Shown one piece after another: positions 8,158-16,528 of a DNA stretch of 64,000 nt (positions are counted from its first letter, which is position 1; every line of letters begins with the position of its first letter). This DNA is from Pseudomonas subflava. GTDB taxonomy: Bacteria; Pseudomonadota; Gammaproteobacteria; Pseudomonadales; Pseudomonadaceae. The notes beneath the pieces were generated by a model. The model was not told the DNA's origin and did not search any database. It saw only the letters and a program-made list of their open reading frames with translations. The translations under genes were made by a program, and so were the position numbers. Where the stretch lies: contig NZ_JAMXBF010000011.1 in assembly GCF_023823685.1 (NCBI RefSeq), positions 124,001 through 188,000 on the forward strand. Reading direction: 5' to 3'.

Positions 8158-8916
8158 ATGAGCAAACCCCTGATCGGTCTTCCCCTGTGCCGCTGGCAGC
8201 TGACCGACCGCGACATCGGCTGGTTTCACCTGGTGGGCGAGAAGTACATCCAGGCCGTGACCGGCTTCGGCGCCTTCCCGCTGATGATCCCGGCCTTCGG
8301 CGACGACCTGGACATCGACACCGTGCTCGATAACGTCTCTGGCATCCTGTTCGGCGGCTCCCTGTCCAACGTGCACCCCAGCTTCTACGGCGACGACCAT
8401 CCCGGCCTGGGCCTGGCCGACAAACCCCGCGACGCCACCGTGCTGCGCCTGATGCGCGCCTGCATCGACCGCGGCATTCCCTTCCTCGGCATCTGCCGTG
8501 GCGTACAGGAACTCAACGTGCTGTACGGCGGCACCCTGCACCGCGAAGTGCATGAGGTGGAAGGCCGTCTCGACCACCGCGAACGCAAGGGCGTGCCGGA
8601 CGATGTGGCCTACGGTCCGATCCACAGCGTGAAACTCACTGAAGGCGGCGTGCTGCACCGCCTGATCGGCGAACGCGAGGTGCAGGTCAACTCGCTGCAC
8701 GGCCAGGGCATCGACCAGCTCGGCGAGGGGCTGCAGGTGGAGGCGATTTCAGAGGACGGGCAGATCGAGGCGGTCAGTGTGATCGGTGCCAAGGCCTTTG
8801 CTGTCGGCGTGCAGTGGCACCCGGAGTATCGCTATTGGGAGAAGGCGGATTACAACGCGCTGATTGGGGCGTTTCATGAGGCGGCGAGGGAGTATTTAAA
8901 AGCCGAGACCACCTGA
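8158..8916 (+). CDS. gamma-glutamyl-gamma-aminobutyrate hydrolase-like class I glutamine amidotransferase
   Basis: Peptidase C26 family protein of 252 residues, related to PuuD/PauD/SpuA. The family hydrolyses gamma-glutamyl-GABA to glutamate and GABA in putrescine catabolism. The catalytic nucleophile is C113 in GICRGVQE, and the catalytic histidine is H221 in the motif VQWHPEYR. A Gly-Gly-Ser loop (LFGGSLSNVHP) matches the family. It lies alone after a terminator and repeat. Its presence near bauA/bauC fits a polyamine and omega-amino-acid theme, since beta-alanine arises from spermine and spermidine in Pseudomonas. Confidence 0.87.
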   Translation: MSKPLIGLPLCRWQLTDRDIGWFHLVGEKYIQAVTGFGAFPLMIPAFGDDLDIDTVLDNVSGILFGGSLSNVHPSFYGDDHPGLGLADKPRDATVLRLMRACIDRGIPFLGICRGVQELNVLYGGTLHREVHEVEGRLDHRERKGVPDDVAYGPIHSVKLTEGGVLHRLIGEREVQVNSLHGQGIDQLGEGLQVEAISEDGQIEAVSVIGAKAFAVGVQWHPEYRYWEKADYNALIGAFHEAAREYLKAETT

Positions 8917-8966
8917 GTGGTCTCTACTTAAAATGAGCGAACTTTTCCAAGCGATCAATGATGTGC

Positions 8967-10397
8967 TTATTCTATTCGATGGGCTAGGCTAACTAGGGCA
9001 GGATATATCGAGAGATTATGGAAGTTGGTCGAAAAATCTATGATTATTTCTGAGTCGCATGCGCTGGTAGGATATCTGTTCAGTTCTCTGGCTCTTTGTG
9101 TTGCTGCTTTTTGGTCTCCTCTAAATAAGGATAGATACGTGTTGAATATTCTATGCGTGCTCAAGTTGTCATCACCAAAATAAAGTTCTGGGGCTGGATA
9201 TTTTTCTTCTAATCGTTTAGATGCTTCTGCATGGTCTCCAGTTATGGCCATGTCATACAGTGCGGAGCTTTCTGATTTAAGGAAGCAAAGATATGCTGCC
9301 CAAAATAGATGGAACTTGCCTTCGATATTGTTGCTGATTGCATCAATATGTTTGAGTGTTTTCTCTAGTTCGCGAAGCTTGGAGTTAAAAGTCTTGGCGA
9401 TTGAGAGCAATATTATTTGTTGGGCGTTAAGTTTTAGATTGCCTGCTAATATAGATCTTGCCGATGGGTTAGTGGGTTCGCCTCGAAAATGGAAAATTCC
9501 TCCTTGGAATGGTTCTGTATAAATTCCAAGAGTGGAGGTGTTGGTTTCGGAGAATTCGGGGCAGTGAGTTCTGATCCATAACGAAATATCGGTGTTGTCG
9601 AGAGTAAATTCTGCATCGAAGAATCGTTTTATATAACGCTCGGCGGAAAAACCCTCCCCGTATATCGCTTTTACGGAATGTGTTAGTTGTTCGGTATCTG
9701 TTGCGATAATAAATAAGCAGTTTTCGACATCAAAGAAATGCTTTACTCGCTCTAGTAGTTCAATTGCGAAGGTGGGGCGGCATCTGTCTAGTTCGTCTAT
9801 AAATATATAGGCTGGCTTTTCTTTGATATCGTTGCCTATTTCTTGGGATGCTCATATAAGAAGCTCGGAAAGGTTTGTCTTGAAGTTCTTGATGGACTCT
9901 AGTGTTTCTCTATTGTTTGATATTAGACTTTCGACTGCCTTCTCGGCTGCGTCTGATAAAGAATCTGGGTCAGAATTTTCAGATATTATCCCAAGATCAA
10001 TGCCGGTGAATTTCTTTAAGACTCCTTTGGCAAGGGCTGGTGTTGCGGCTACGATTGCTTTTGATGCAGATTCAGTAAAATTTCTTATATTTTCATTTGT
10101 TTTGGCTGTGCGTCCGGATAAATCCGAGAGCTGCTCTCTAATTGATGCTGCTAAAGATATAAAGGCGTCTCCGGAATAGTCGCATTCCCAAGCATTGAAT
10201 TTTACGCACACTCTTTCGGTTTTTAGTTGATTTAGCCAGTTATCTAGGAAGAAAGTTTTGCCCGAACCCCATGGGGCGTTTATGTTTAATACTTTTACGT
10301 GGTTGTTTCCATCTAGGTAGTTGGTTAGGAAAGCGGCTACCCCTTTTCTGTTCATCTGGTCTTCAGACCAAGGAGGTGTTTTTTCTGGGTTTTTCAT
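8967..10397 (-). pseudogene. KAP family P-loop NTPase, interrupted by one in-frame TGA
   Basis: Reading from the ATG at 10397, a KAP-type NTPase (PF07693-like) runs for 476 codons with a single stop, TGA at 9852-9854 (codon 182). The frame is the same on both sides. The N-terminal part holds Walker A (PWGSGKTFF, GSGKT at residues 44-48). The part after the stop holds the KAP Walker B block (FIDELDRCRP, about residues 199-208), then an IIATD sensor-like strand and a helical C-terminus. A CGA-to-TGA change would restore Arg. The DNA is clearly AT-rich, with many ATA, TTA and AGA codons unlike all neighbours, which suggests horizontal transfer. KAP NTPases include the phage-exclusion protein PifA. 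Without read-through the product would lack Walker B. Confidence 0.85.
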
Positions 10398-10636
10398 GGA
10401 TATAGTCAGTTGGTTAATAATAATGAGTTTTGTGGCTTAATTGGCTCTAAGGTATAAGTTCGTCTTGTGGCGATTTAGTTTGTCTTCATGTGTGCAAAGA
10501 CATCTAATCAAGAAGAAGACACACACCGAATTTAATGGCCGACGGCGCCATCAAACTTCCTTTGCTCCATCGTCTGCGCCCGCGGCATCTGCCGTTCATC
10601 CCTGCCGGGCGGCCCGATCTTTGGTCTTGGGTCAAG
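10398..10636. other. gap between KAP and NERD genes; GC boundary
   Basis: The first about 130 bases remain AT-rich like the KAP gene; from about 10540 the composition returns to the high-GC host style. A 45-codon open stretch (ATG at about 10535) has no recognisable product. No direct repeat or integrase remnant was found at the composition boundary. Confidence 0.4.
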
Positions 10637-11530
10637 TCATTTGTTAGCTCCGGGAGCGGGGCGAACAGCTAACTCTTTAAGCGTATTTGCAACGCGCACT
10701 TGCAGCGATGGCTCCATGAGATAGGCGCGTTTCCGAAATAGGTAATGACCCTTCGGGTTGATGACATGGACTTGGCCGCTCGCAATGCGCTGAGGGCTGG
10801 TTACGAACCAGCCGGGGAGCGCTACCACTGGCACCACCTGAACCGGTTCACCGATCTTGCCGTGTAGCCATTGGCTGAGTTCCTTGGCCACCGCCTGTGC
10901 CTGCTGAATCGGCAAGTGCTCGGTGGCGCCGCCGGCAAAGCGGATGGATTTGCCGTCGTACTCGGCTCGAACACCTTCCTGGCCTTTTAACGATTGGCGC
11001 TTGGATCGGTATTTGGTTTCGATGGCGTAAACGCCGGTAGGGCCCACCAGTACATGATCGACATTGCCGCGCCTCATCGGAAGGTCATGGAACAGCTGCC
11101 AGCCTTCGGCCAGCAGCGGGGTGAGCAGCTGCGCGGTGGCGAGTTCTCCTTCGAGGCCACGGTTGGTTGAAGTGATCTTTTGCAGGATGCGAAAGGTTTT
11201 CCAGACGGCCCATCCCATCCCTCCTACAACGCACAGCGCCGCCAGAATTGCGGAGAAGTTGAAGCGAATTCGCTCCGGATCTATCCAGCTATGCAGCAGG
11301 AGGATCATGCCGATGGCGGGAAAAAGTACCGAGGCGGCAAATGCCCCGCACAGATCGAAGATGCTGTCGCGAAAGCCTTGATTAAGTGTCTCGCCTGGCG
11401 GCCTGAGCAGATCGTCAACCAATGGGCTTTTGCGGTCTTGTGCCTGTTGGCGTTTTAGATAAATGAGGATGCACGCGCATGGGATCAGCATGCAGATGAT
11501 CGGTACGTACATGAAAAGCCAGCCTGGCAT
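10637..11530 (-). CDS. NERD domain-containing membrane protein
   Basis: Protein of 297 residues. Three hydrophobic segments (about residues 5-25, 58-80 and 93-112) anchor it in the membrane, and a NERD (nuclease-related) domain follows from about residue 125. NERD motifs are visible: GLEGE (125-129), a conserved D158 in NVDHVLVGPTG, and the ETK triad (171-173), which together resemble the D-ExK metal site of PD-(D/E)xK nucleases. The biological role of most NERD proteins is unknown; some occur in defence loci. It lies downstream of the KAP gene on the same strand order and next to a NYN protein. Confidence 0.85.
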   Translation of the reverse strand: MPGWLFMYVPIICMLIPCACILIYLKRQQAQDRKSPLVDDLLRPPGETLNQGFRDSIFDLCGAFAASVLFPAIGMILLLHSWIDPERIRFNFSAILAALCVVGGMGWAVWKTFRILQKITSTNRGLEGELATAQLLTPLLAEGWQLFHDLPMRRGNVDHVLVGPTGVYAIETKYRSKRQSLKGQEGVRAEYDGKSIRFAGGATEHLPIQQAQAVAKELSQWLHGKIGEPVQVVPVVALPGWFVTSPQRIASGQVHVINPKGHYLFRKRAYLMEPSLQVRVANTLKELAVRPAPGANK

Positions 11531-11840
11531 CTAAATATCCTTATTCGTGTAAAGGGCGGTAGGCATACCGACAGCTCGGTCCGGCGTGGGAAGCGCAACC
11601 TTCATGCGCGCAAACTCCCCGTCTGAAGGCCGAGTGGAGGTGTTGCGTAGGGGAGTGAGCCGCATGGATGCGGCGAAAGGCTTAAAGGGCCAGGGATGGC
11701 CCTTGTAAGCCGGCCCCCGGAGCGGCACCGGAGGGAGGGAAGTCGAGCGTAGCGAGACCCGGATGTCGGGGTGTGTTTCTTTGCTTACTTTCTTTGCACA
11801 AGCAAAGAAAGTGAGGCGCCCTAGAGGGCGAAACTGGGGT
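11531..11840. repeat. dispersed Pseudomonas-type repeat with strong hairpin
   Basis: This stretch between the NERD and NYN genes is probably a repeat element, not a gene. It carries a hairpin with arms CTTACTTTCTTTGC (11784-11797) and GCAAAGAAAGTGAG (11802-11815), plus several shorter palindromes. A 107-codon minus-strand frame (11531-11854) overlaps the NYN gene end and shows no protein-like composition. The motif around the TTTCTTTG hairpin recurs in many Pseudomonas genomes, from general knowledge; this could not be checked here. Confidence 0.55.
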
Positions 11841-12683
11841 TCAGCGCGCCACATTGCCTGGGCTCGGCTTCACGGCTGCTTTGCGATTTCGAGCGTAAAC
11901 CGACTTCCCGCCACCGCCGCTGCCGCCGCGTTCCTCCATTTCGAAGCGGTGGTGGTGTGCTTTGATCAGCCCGCTTAGTTTGGCGTGGCCATACAGGCGA
12001 GAGTCGAAATCGGGCCTCAGCTTGCTCAGGTTCTGACCGAGTGCTCCAAGATGCGTCCAGCCGTCCTCATCGGAGTTGTCTTCGATCACCTTGGCAATAA
12101 AGTCGACAGGCGCTTTGGGTTTGACCGGAGCAGCTGGCGTGGCAGGTGTGGACACCTTTTGAGGGCTGTCGTTGGACTCAGGCGTCGCATTCGCAACGGC
12201 TGGCACATCAATTGGAGTAGCGACTTCAGCCCGCAGCAACTCGGTATAAATGAACTTGTCGCACGCCGACACGAACGGCTTGGGCGTCTTCTGCTCACCA
12301 AACCCGATCACCTCCAGCCCTTCCTCGCGCAATCGGGCGGCCAGGCGGGTGAAGTCGCTGTCGCTGGAGACCAAACAGAACCCGTCGAAGCGTCGGGTGT
12401 ACAGCAGATCCATCGCGTCGATGATCAGCGAACTGTCGGTGGCGTTCTTGCCGGTGGTGTAGGCGAACTGCTGAATGGGCTGGATGGAATAGTCGAGCAG
12501 CGTCTTCTTCCATCCGCCGAGCTGCGGACCGGTCCAGTCGCCGTAGATGCGCTTGACGCTGGCGAGTCCGTACTTGGCGATTTCCTCGAACAGCCCTTCG
12601 ACGATGGCGGCCGAGGCGTTGTCCGCATCGATCAGTACGGCGAGGTGCTTCTGCTGACGGGGTGCCGCAGGTTTGCTGGCCAT
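11841..12683 (-). CDS. NYN domain (PIN-like nuclease) protein with C-terminal LOTUS/OST-HTH domain
   Basis: Protein of 280 residues. The N-terminal NYN domain (about 12-150) of the LabA/DUF88 type has the acidic residues expected of a PIN-like RNase: D19 and D21 (LIDADN), D83, D89 and the SSDSDF motif (106-111). A Pro/Ala/Thr-rich linker (about 155-190) joins it to a LOTUS/OST-HTH-like domain (about 195-260), which binds RNA in other proteins. The likely role is RNA cleavage or processing. Its neighbours are a NERD protein and a broken KAP NTPase. Such NYN-LOTUS proteins also occur outside defence loci, so the link is tentative. Confidence 0.88.
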   Translation of the reverse strand: MASKPAAPRQQKHLAVLIDADNASAAIVEGLFEEIAKYGLASVKRIYGDWTGPQLGGWKKTLLDYSIQPIQQFAYTTGKNATDSSLIIDAMDLLYTRRFDGFCLVSSDSDFTRLAARLREEGLEVIGFGEQKTPKPFVSACDKFIYTELLRAEVATPIDVPAVANATPESNDSPQKVSTPATPAAPVKPKAPVDFIAKVIEDNSDEDGWTHLGALGQNLSKLRPDFDSRLYGHAKLSGLIKAHHHRFEMEERGGSGGGGKSVYARNRKAAVKPSPGNVAR

Positions 12684-12795
12684 GAATGCATCCTTGCAGG
12701 TCGATGGCCGACATTACTGCGAAATACTGGCCCAGCGCCACAGTTGCGAACTGGGTCACATCAGCGCATCCCTTGATCCCTCGATCCAGAAAGAA

Positions 12796-12822
12796 AAAAA
12801 GCCCCGCATCGAGCGGGGCTTT
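12796..12822 (-). terminator. Rho-independent terminator
   Basis: On the minus strand the stem AGCCCCGC / GCGGGGCT with loop TCGAT is followed by a run of T (the AAAAAAA at about 12790-12796 on the plus strand). It lies directly after the Tyr/Pro-rich protein gene and ends its transcript. Confidence 0.85.
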
Positions 12823-12826
12823 CCGG

Positions 12827-13180
12827 TTACCAGCGATGATCGTGATGGTGATGATGGCGGCGCTGGTGCTTGCGCCAATGCTTGTGGCGATGACGCGGCT
12901 CCGGCACGTAGTACACCGGGCCCGGCCGGTAATAGACGGGGCGCGGTTCGTAATAGACCGGGCGGGGCTCGTAGTAGACGACCCGCGGGGGCGGGGCATG
13001 GTAGACCGGCGCCGGTTCGTAGACCCGCACCGGCCGCTGGCTGGCCAGCACGCCGCCGATGATGGCACCGACCGCGACGCCCGCGGCCACGTCGCCGCCG
13101 TCCGCCGCGTGCGCCTGTTGCCCGCCGGCGAAGGCGAGGCTGGCGATCAGGCCCGTGATGAGGGGAATACGCGAAAGCAT
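12827..13180 (-). CDS. exported Tyr/Pro-repeat, His-rich-tail protein
   Basis: Hypothetical exported protein of 117 residues. A signal peptide (about 1-25, ending AHA-AD) is followed by a short glycine-zipper-like hydrophobic stretch (GVAVGAIIGGVLA, about 34-46). After that come tandem repeats of the type PxPVYYEPRP (about residues 53-92) and a His/Arg/Lys-rich tail (about 94-117) with five consecutive histidines. The repeats suggest an extended surface or periplasmic segment, and the tail could bind metal. The function is unknown. It has its own terminator and stands alone. Confidence 0.75.
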   Translation of the reverse strand: MLSRIPLITGLIASLAFAGGQQAHAADGGDVAAGVAVGAIIGGVLASQRPVRVYEPAPVYHAPPPRVVYYEPRPVYYEPRPVYYRPGPVYYVPEPRHRHKHWRKHQRRHHHHHDHRW

Positions 13181-13440
13181 GGTCGAGACTCCTCTGAAAC
13201 CGGATCGTCCGGTTACAGGCTTCGACTGCGCGGCGTTTCGCTCATCGCGCGCGGCAGTGTAAATCCTGTGTAAAACAGCGCCGCTAGCCTCGAGGCGCGC
13301 AAGCGAAGCGCACGCAGATCGTTGCAGTGGAACCGGGGTCGAACGGGCGGAGGGCCGGGCGAGTGGCCTGGCTCACGGTGCAGCGGCGGCTTTTGCGCTT
13401 TACTGCAAGCCGAGGGACGCGGGAGAGCGGGGGCAATCCG

Positions 13441-14163
13441 ATGAAGTCAGCCAATGCCGCACGGGGCTGGGCTGTGGTGATCTTGGGCATGGTGCTGGGC
13501 TTGGGCGGCTGCTCGGGGCGGCTGGCGCACGAGAGCATCGTCAGCAAGAACAGCGAGCCCAAGGCCGGCGAGTTCCTGCAGAGCGACGTGGACCGCATGG
13601 CGACCCTGGCCATGCGCAACAATCTCAACAGCCTGTATCAGCTGATGAGCAAGCTGTACCAGCGCAACCCGCAGGAATGGCACAAGACCGGCCTGCCGTC
13701 CCGCGCGGCGGCGGAGCAGGCGATCCACGAGGCCATCGAACAGAACCAGCCGTTGCCGCAGCTCGGCGGTCGCCGCGACGTGGCGGCGCTGAGCTACGCG
13801 CTGAGCCCCGACTTCGAGGGCGACCGGGTCGGCGCTTTCATCTATGCCCTGGGCAGCATGCTGGTGACCGCCCACGGCGGGCGCACCGAGTTCTACCTCA
13901 CCGACTCCTTCGACGCGCAGTTCATCTACAACGCCGCGCGCAATATCGAGAAGGCCGCCTGGATGCTGAGCCAGCGCCGCGACGCCAGGGGCCGACCGCT
14001 GCTGCTGTCCAACGAGGGCGGCAACCTCAGCTACGCGGTGGAGTTCGGCAAGATGACCGCGCGCCTGGACCTGCTCACTCACGTGCTGGAGGAGCGCTAC
14101 CGCCGCCTCGGGGTGAACTACGCGCAGAGCCTGCTGTTCCTCAACTTCCTGCCGGTGCAGTAG
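13441..14163 (+). CDS. hypothetical lipoprotein
   Basis: Predicted lipoprotein of 240 residues. The start MKSANAARGW was chosen over an upstream in-frame ATG because a signal sequence and a lipobox (LGLGGC, cleavage before C24) follow at once. The mature part is mostly helical and Asn/Gln/Leu-rich, with no enzyme motif recognised. It ends just before a small GNAT reading frame. The role is unknown, but an envelope location is likely. Confidence 0.75.
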   Translation: MKSANAARGWAVVILGMVLGLGGCSGRLAHESIVSKNSEPKAGEFLQSDVDRMATLAMRNNLNSLYQLMSKLYQRNPQEWHKTGLPSRAAAEQAIHEAIEQNQPLPQLGGRRDVAALSYALSPDFEGDRVGAFIYALGSMLVTAHGGRTEFYLTDSFDAQFIYNAARNIEKAAWMLSQRRDARGRPLLLSNEGGNLSYAVEFGKMTARLDLLTHVLEERYRRLGVNYAQSLLFLNFLPVQ

Positions 14164-14204
14164 CCTCGCGATACTCGGCGCACTGTCCATTCTGGAGACC
14201 GCGC

Positions 14205-14659
14205 GTGAAGCTCGACTGGCTACGCGATCACCCCGAGCACTGCGACACCGTCGCCGCCTGGCTGCATCGGCAATTTCCCTATGAGTTCGCCGAACAGCCA
14301 CTGGCCGACTGGCAGGCGGAGTTCCGCGCCGGCCAGGACAATGGCGACTGGCAGATGCTGATCGCGCTGGAGCAGGGGCGGGTGCTCGGCTGCGCCGGCC
14401 TGGCGCGCGATGACCTGCCGCAGCGCCCGGAACTGGGCCCTGGCTGGCCTGCGTATACGTGTTGCCCGAGGCGCGCGGGCGAGGACTGGCCGAGCGCCTG
14501 ATCGCGGCCATCTGCGCCACTGCGCGCGAGCGCGGCCATCGGCGTCTCTACCTGCACACCCAGGATCGTGCCGACTACTACGCCAGGCGCGGCTGGCGGT
14601 TGCTGGAGCGTTTCCACGCCTGGGGCGCGGAGCACAGCCTCATGGTGCGCGAGCCGTAG
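14205..14659 (+). pseudogene. GNAT N-acetyltransferase, frameshifted
   Basis: A GNAT gene reads from GTG at 14205 (MKLDWLRDHPEHCDTV) to about 14440 in one frame. It continues in another frame from about 14441 (WLACVYVLPEARGRGLAERL) to the stop at 14659. The second part carries the acetyl-CoA pyrophosphate loop (RGRGLA) and the C-terminal Tyr-Tyr-Gly-like segment ADYYARRGW. One missing base in the GGGCCC run at 14436-14440 explains the break. Family length (about 150) fits after repair. This may be a real frameshift or a sequencing error; the substrate is unknown. Confidence 0.8.
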
Positions 14660-14708
14660 GGACGGCCTTCTCCGGGCATCGGCGTGAGCCCGCCTGCCAG
14701 ATGCTGCC

Positions 14709-15047
14709 TCACACCTTGCGCACGAACTCCGACTTGAGCTTCATCGCGCCGATGCCGTCGATTTTGCAATCGATGTCGTGGTCGCCGTCCACCAGGCGGA
14801 TGTTCTTCACCTTGGTGCCGACCTTCACCACCAGCGACGAGCCCTTGACCTTGAGGTCCTTGATCACGGTGACGCTGTCGCCGTCCTGCAGCTGATTGCC
14901 GACCGAGTCCTTGATCACCCGCTCTTCCTCGCCGGCCTGCGACGCGTCGGCCGACCACTCGTGGGCGCACTCGGGGCAGACCAGTTGGGTGCCGTCCTCG
15001 TAGGTGTATTCGGAGCTGCACTTGGGGCAGGGCGGCAGGGTGCTCAT
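14709..15047 (-). CDS. PhnA/YjdM family zinc-ribbon protein
   Basis: Protein of 112 residues of the PhnA/YjdM family, present in many bacteria and not required for phosphonate use despite its name. The N-terminal zinc ribbon has two CxxC pairs (CPKC and CPEC, about residues 7-27), and the C-terminal part forms an SH3-like barrel with [20 protein letters not shown]. Length and both motifs fit. The ATG at 15047 was chosen over an upstream frame extension because the zinc ribbon begins there. It is divergent from the YihY/BrkB gene. Confidence 0.9.
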   Translation of the reverse strand: MSTLPPCPKCSSEYTYEDGTQLVCPECAHEWSADASQAGEEERVIKDSVGNQLQDGDSVTVIKDLKVKGSSLVVKVGTKVKNIRLVDGDHDIDCKIDGIGAMKLKSEFVRKV

Positions 15048-15176
15048 GACGTGACCTCGGTTCGGGCAAAAATGGCCGCGCATTGTATAGGGCTTTTATC
15101 GATCCGGGGGCGATTGGTCGAACCGATCCGCCCGCTGCGCCGTCCCAATTGGCAGAGCAAGAGCAGCGGAGTTGTC

Positions 15177-16049
15177 ATGGCTTTCATCGATCTGCGCGGG
15201 GTGTCCTTCTGGACCATCGTGCGCCACACCGTCACCGATTTCGTCGACGACGAACTGTCCACCTACGCCTCGGCGCTGGCCTTCCAGCTGTTCTTCTCGC
15301 TGTTTCCCTTTCTGCTGTTCCTCATCGCGCTGATCGGCGTGCTGGACGCCCAGCAGTTCTTCGACTGGCTGCACGACCAGGCCGAGCTGGTGCTGCCGCA
15401 GGAGGCTCTCGGCCTGGTCGATCCGGTGATCGCCCAATTGCAGACGCAGCAGGCCGGGCTGTTCTCCTTCGGTATCCTGCTGGCGCTGTGGACCGCCTCG
15501 GCGGCGGTGCGCTCGACCATGGCGGCGATGAACCGCGCCTACGGCGTGGAGGACGGTCGCCCTGCCTGGAAGCTGATTCCGCTGTCAGTGCTCTACACCA
15601 TCGCCATCGCCATCGCCCTGCTGCTGGCCGCCGCGCTGATGGTCACCGGGCCGCAGGCGATGAGCTGGCTGGCCGAATGGGTCGGCCTGGAGAGCGTGAT
15701 GGTGACGATCTGGGCCTGGGTGCGCTGGCCGCTGGCGGTGCTGATGCTGACCGCCGTGGTGGCGGCGGTGTACTACCTGGCGCCGGATGTGAAGCAGGAA
15801 TTCCGCTTTATCACCCCCGGCTCGGTGCTGGCGGTGGTAGTGTGGATCGCCGCGTCCCTGGCCTTCGGCTTCTACGCGCAGAACTTCGCCGACTACAACG
15901 CCACGTACGGCGGTATCGGCGCGATCATCGTGTTCCTGCTCTACCTGTACATCTCTTCGGCGGTGCTGCTGTTCGGCGCAGAGCTCAATGCGGTGATCGA
16001 GCACCATGCCCACGAGGGCAAGGAACTCGGCGAGAAGAGCGCCTCCTGA
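15177..16049 (+). CDS. YihY/BrkB family inner-membrane protein
   Basis: Integral membrane protein of 290 residues of the YihY/UPF0761 (BrkB) family. About six hydrophobic segments are visible, starting near residue 30 (LAFQLFFSLFPFLLFLIALIG). The family signature region GGIGAIIVFLLYLYISSAVLLFGAEL lies near the end (about 240-270). The family is widespread and its function is still unclear. The short Lys/Glu-rich tail is cytoplasmic. It converges on the next lipoprotein gene with 4 bases between the stops. Confidence 0.9.
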   Translation: MAFIDLRGVSFWTIVRHTVTDFVDDELSTYASALAFQLFFSLFPFLLFLIALIGVLDAQQFFDWLHDQAELVLPQEALGLVDPVIAQLQTQQAGLFSFGILLALWTASAAVRSTMAAMNRAYGVEDGRPAWKLIPLSVLYTIAIAIALLLAAALMVTGPQAMSWLAEWVGLESVMVTIWAWVRWPLAVLMLTAVVAAVYYLAPDVKQEFRFITPGSVLAVVVWIAASLAFGFYAQNFADYNATYGGIGAIIVFLLYLYISSAVLLFGAELNAVIEHHAHEGKELGEKSAS

Positions 16050-16053
16050 TCGA

Positions 16054-16512
16054 TCAGGGCGTCGTCGCCGGCTGCGGCCAGTCGAGGGTGCCGCTGTCGC
16101 TGAAGCGCGCCGTGCCGAACAGCCCGCCACCCAGCTTGCCGCGCAGCTCGTAGGGCAGCCCGCGATTCTCGCGATAGCCGGCCGCGGCCCAGGCCTGGCG
16201 CATCATCGACAACGCCGAGATGCTCAGCGGCACTCGCAGCAGCGCCTCGCCATAACGCGGCACCTGGCCGCGCTGGTCGCTCACGCCGCTGGCCAGCGGC
16301 TGGTCGTTGATCTCCAGCTCCACGCTCAGGCCGTCGTAGTCGATGGGATTGTCGTTGGGATTCTGCACCCGCAGTACCACGGCGAAACGCATCTCCATGC
16401 CTTGCGCCGGCAACGGCTCCAGCCCGAGCAGATCGATGCGCAGCGGGTCTCGCGGGGCGAGGGAGGCGCAGCCGGCGAGCAGGAAAACAAGCAAAACAAG
16501 TAAAGGGCGCAT
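16054..16512 (-). CDS. LEA type 2 / WHy-domain lipoprotein
   Basis: Lipoprotein of 152 residues. A signal peptide with lipobox (LLAGC, Cys at about 15) precedes a single LEA-2/WHy-like beta-sandwich domain: RFAVVLRVQNPNDNPIDYDG is its typical first strand pair. In Pseudomonas such lipoproteins are of unknown role, possibly stress related or membrane associated. It sits convergent to the YihY gene and upstream (in its own direction) of nothing else close. Confidence 0.85.
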   Translation of the reverse strand: MRPLLVLLVFLLAGCASLAPRDPLRIDLLGLEPLPAQGMEMRFAVVLRVQNPNDNPIDYDGLSVELEINDQPLASGVSDQRGQVPRYGEALLRVPLSISALSMMRQAWAAAGYRENRGLPYELRGKLGGGLFGTARFSDSGTLDWPQPATTP

Positions 16513-16528
16513 GGCGCGACGGTCTCGA

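Noticed and set aside
9852..9854. Selenocysteine reading of the TGA in the KAP gene
   Set aside because: No SECIS-like hairpin follows the TGA, no Sec is known in KAP NTPases, and the change fits a simple Arg codon mutation.
8935..10540. Integrative element with att sites around the AT-rich KAP gene
   Set aside because: No direct repeats, tRNA gene or integrase were found at the composition edges.
11531..11854. A 107-codon minus-strand frame between the NERD and NYN genes
   Set aside because: It overlaps the end of the NYN gene and lies inside a repeat-like region with a strong hairpin; no protein-like pattern.
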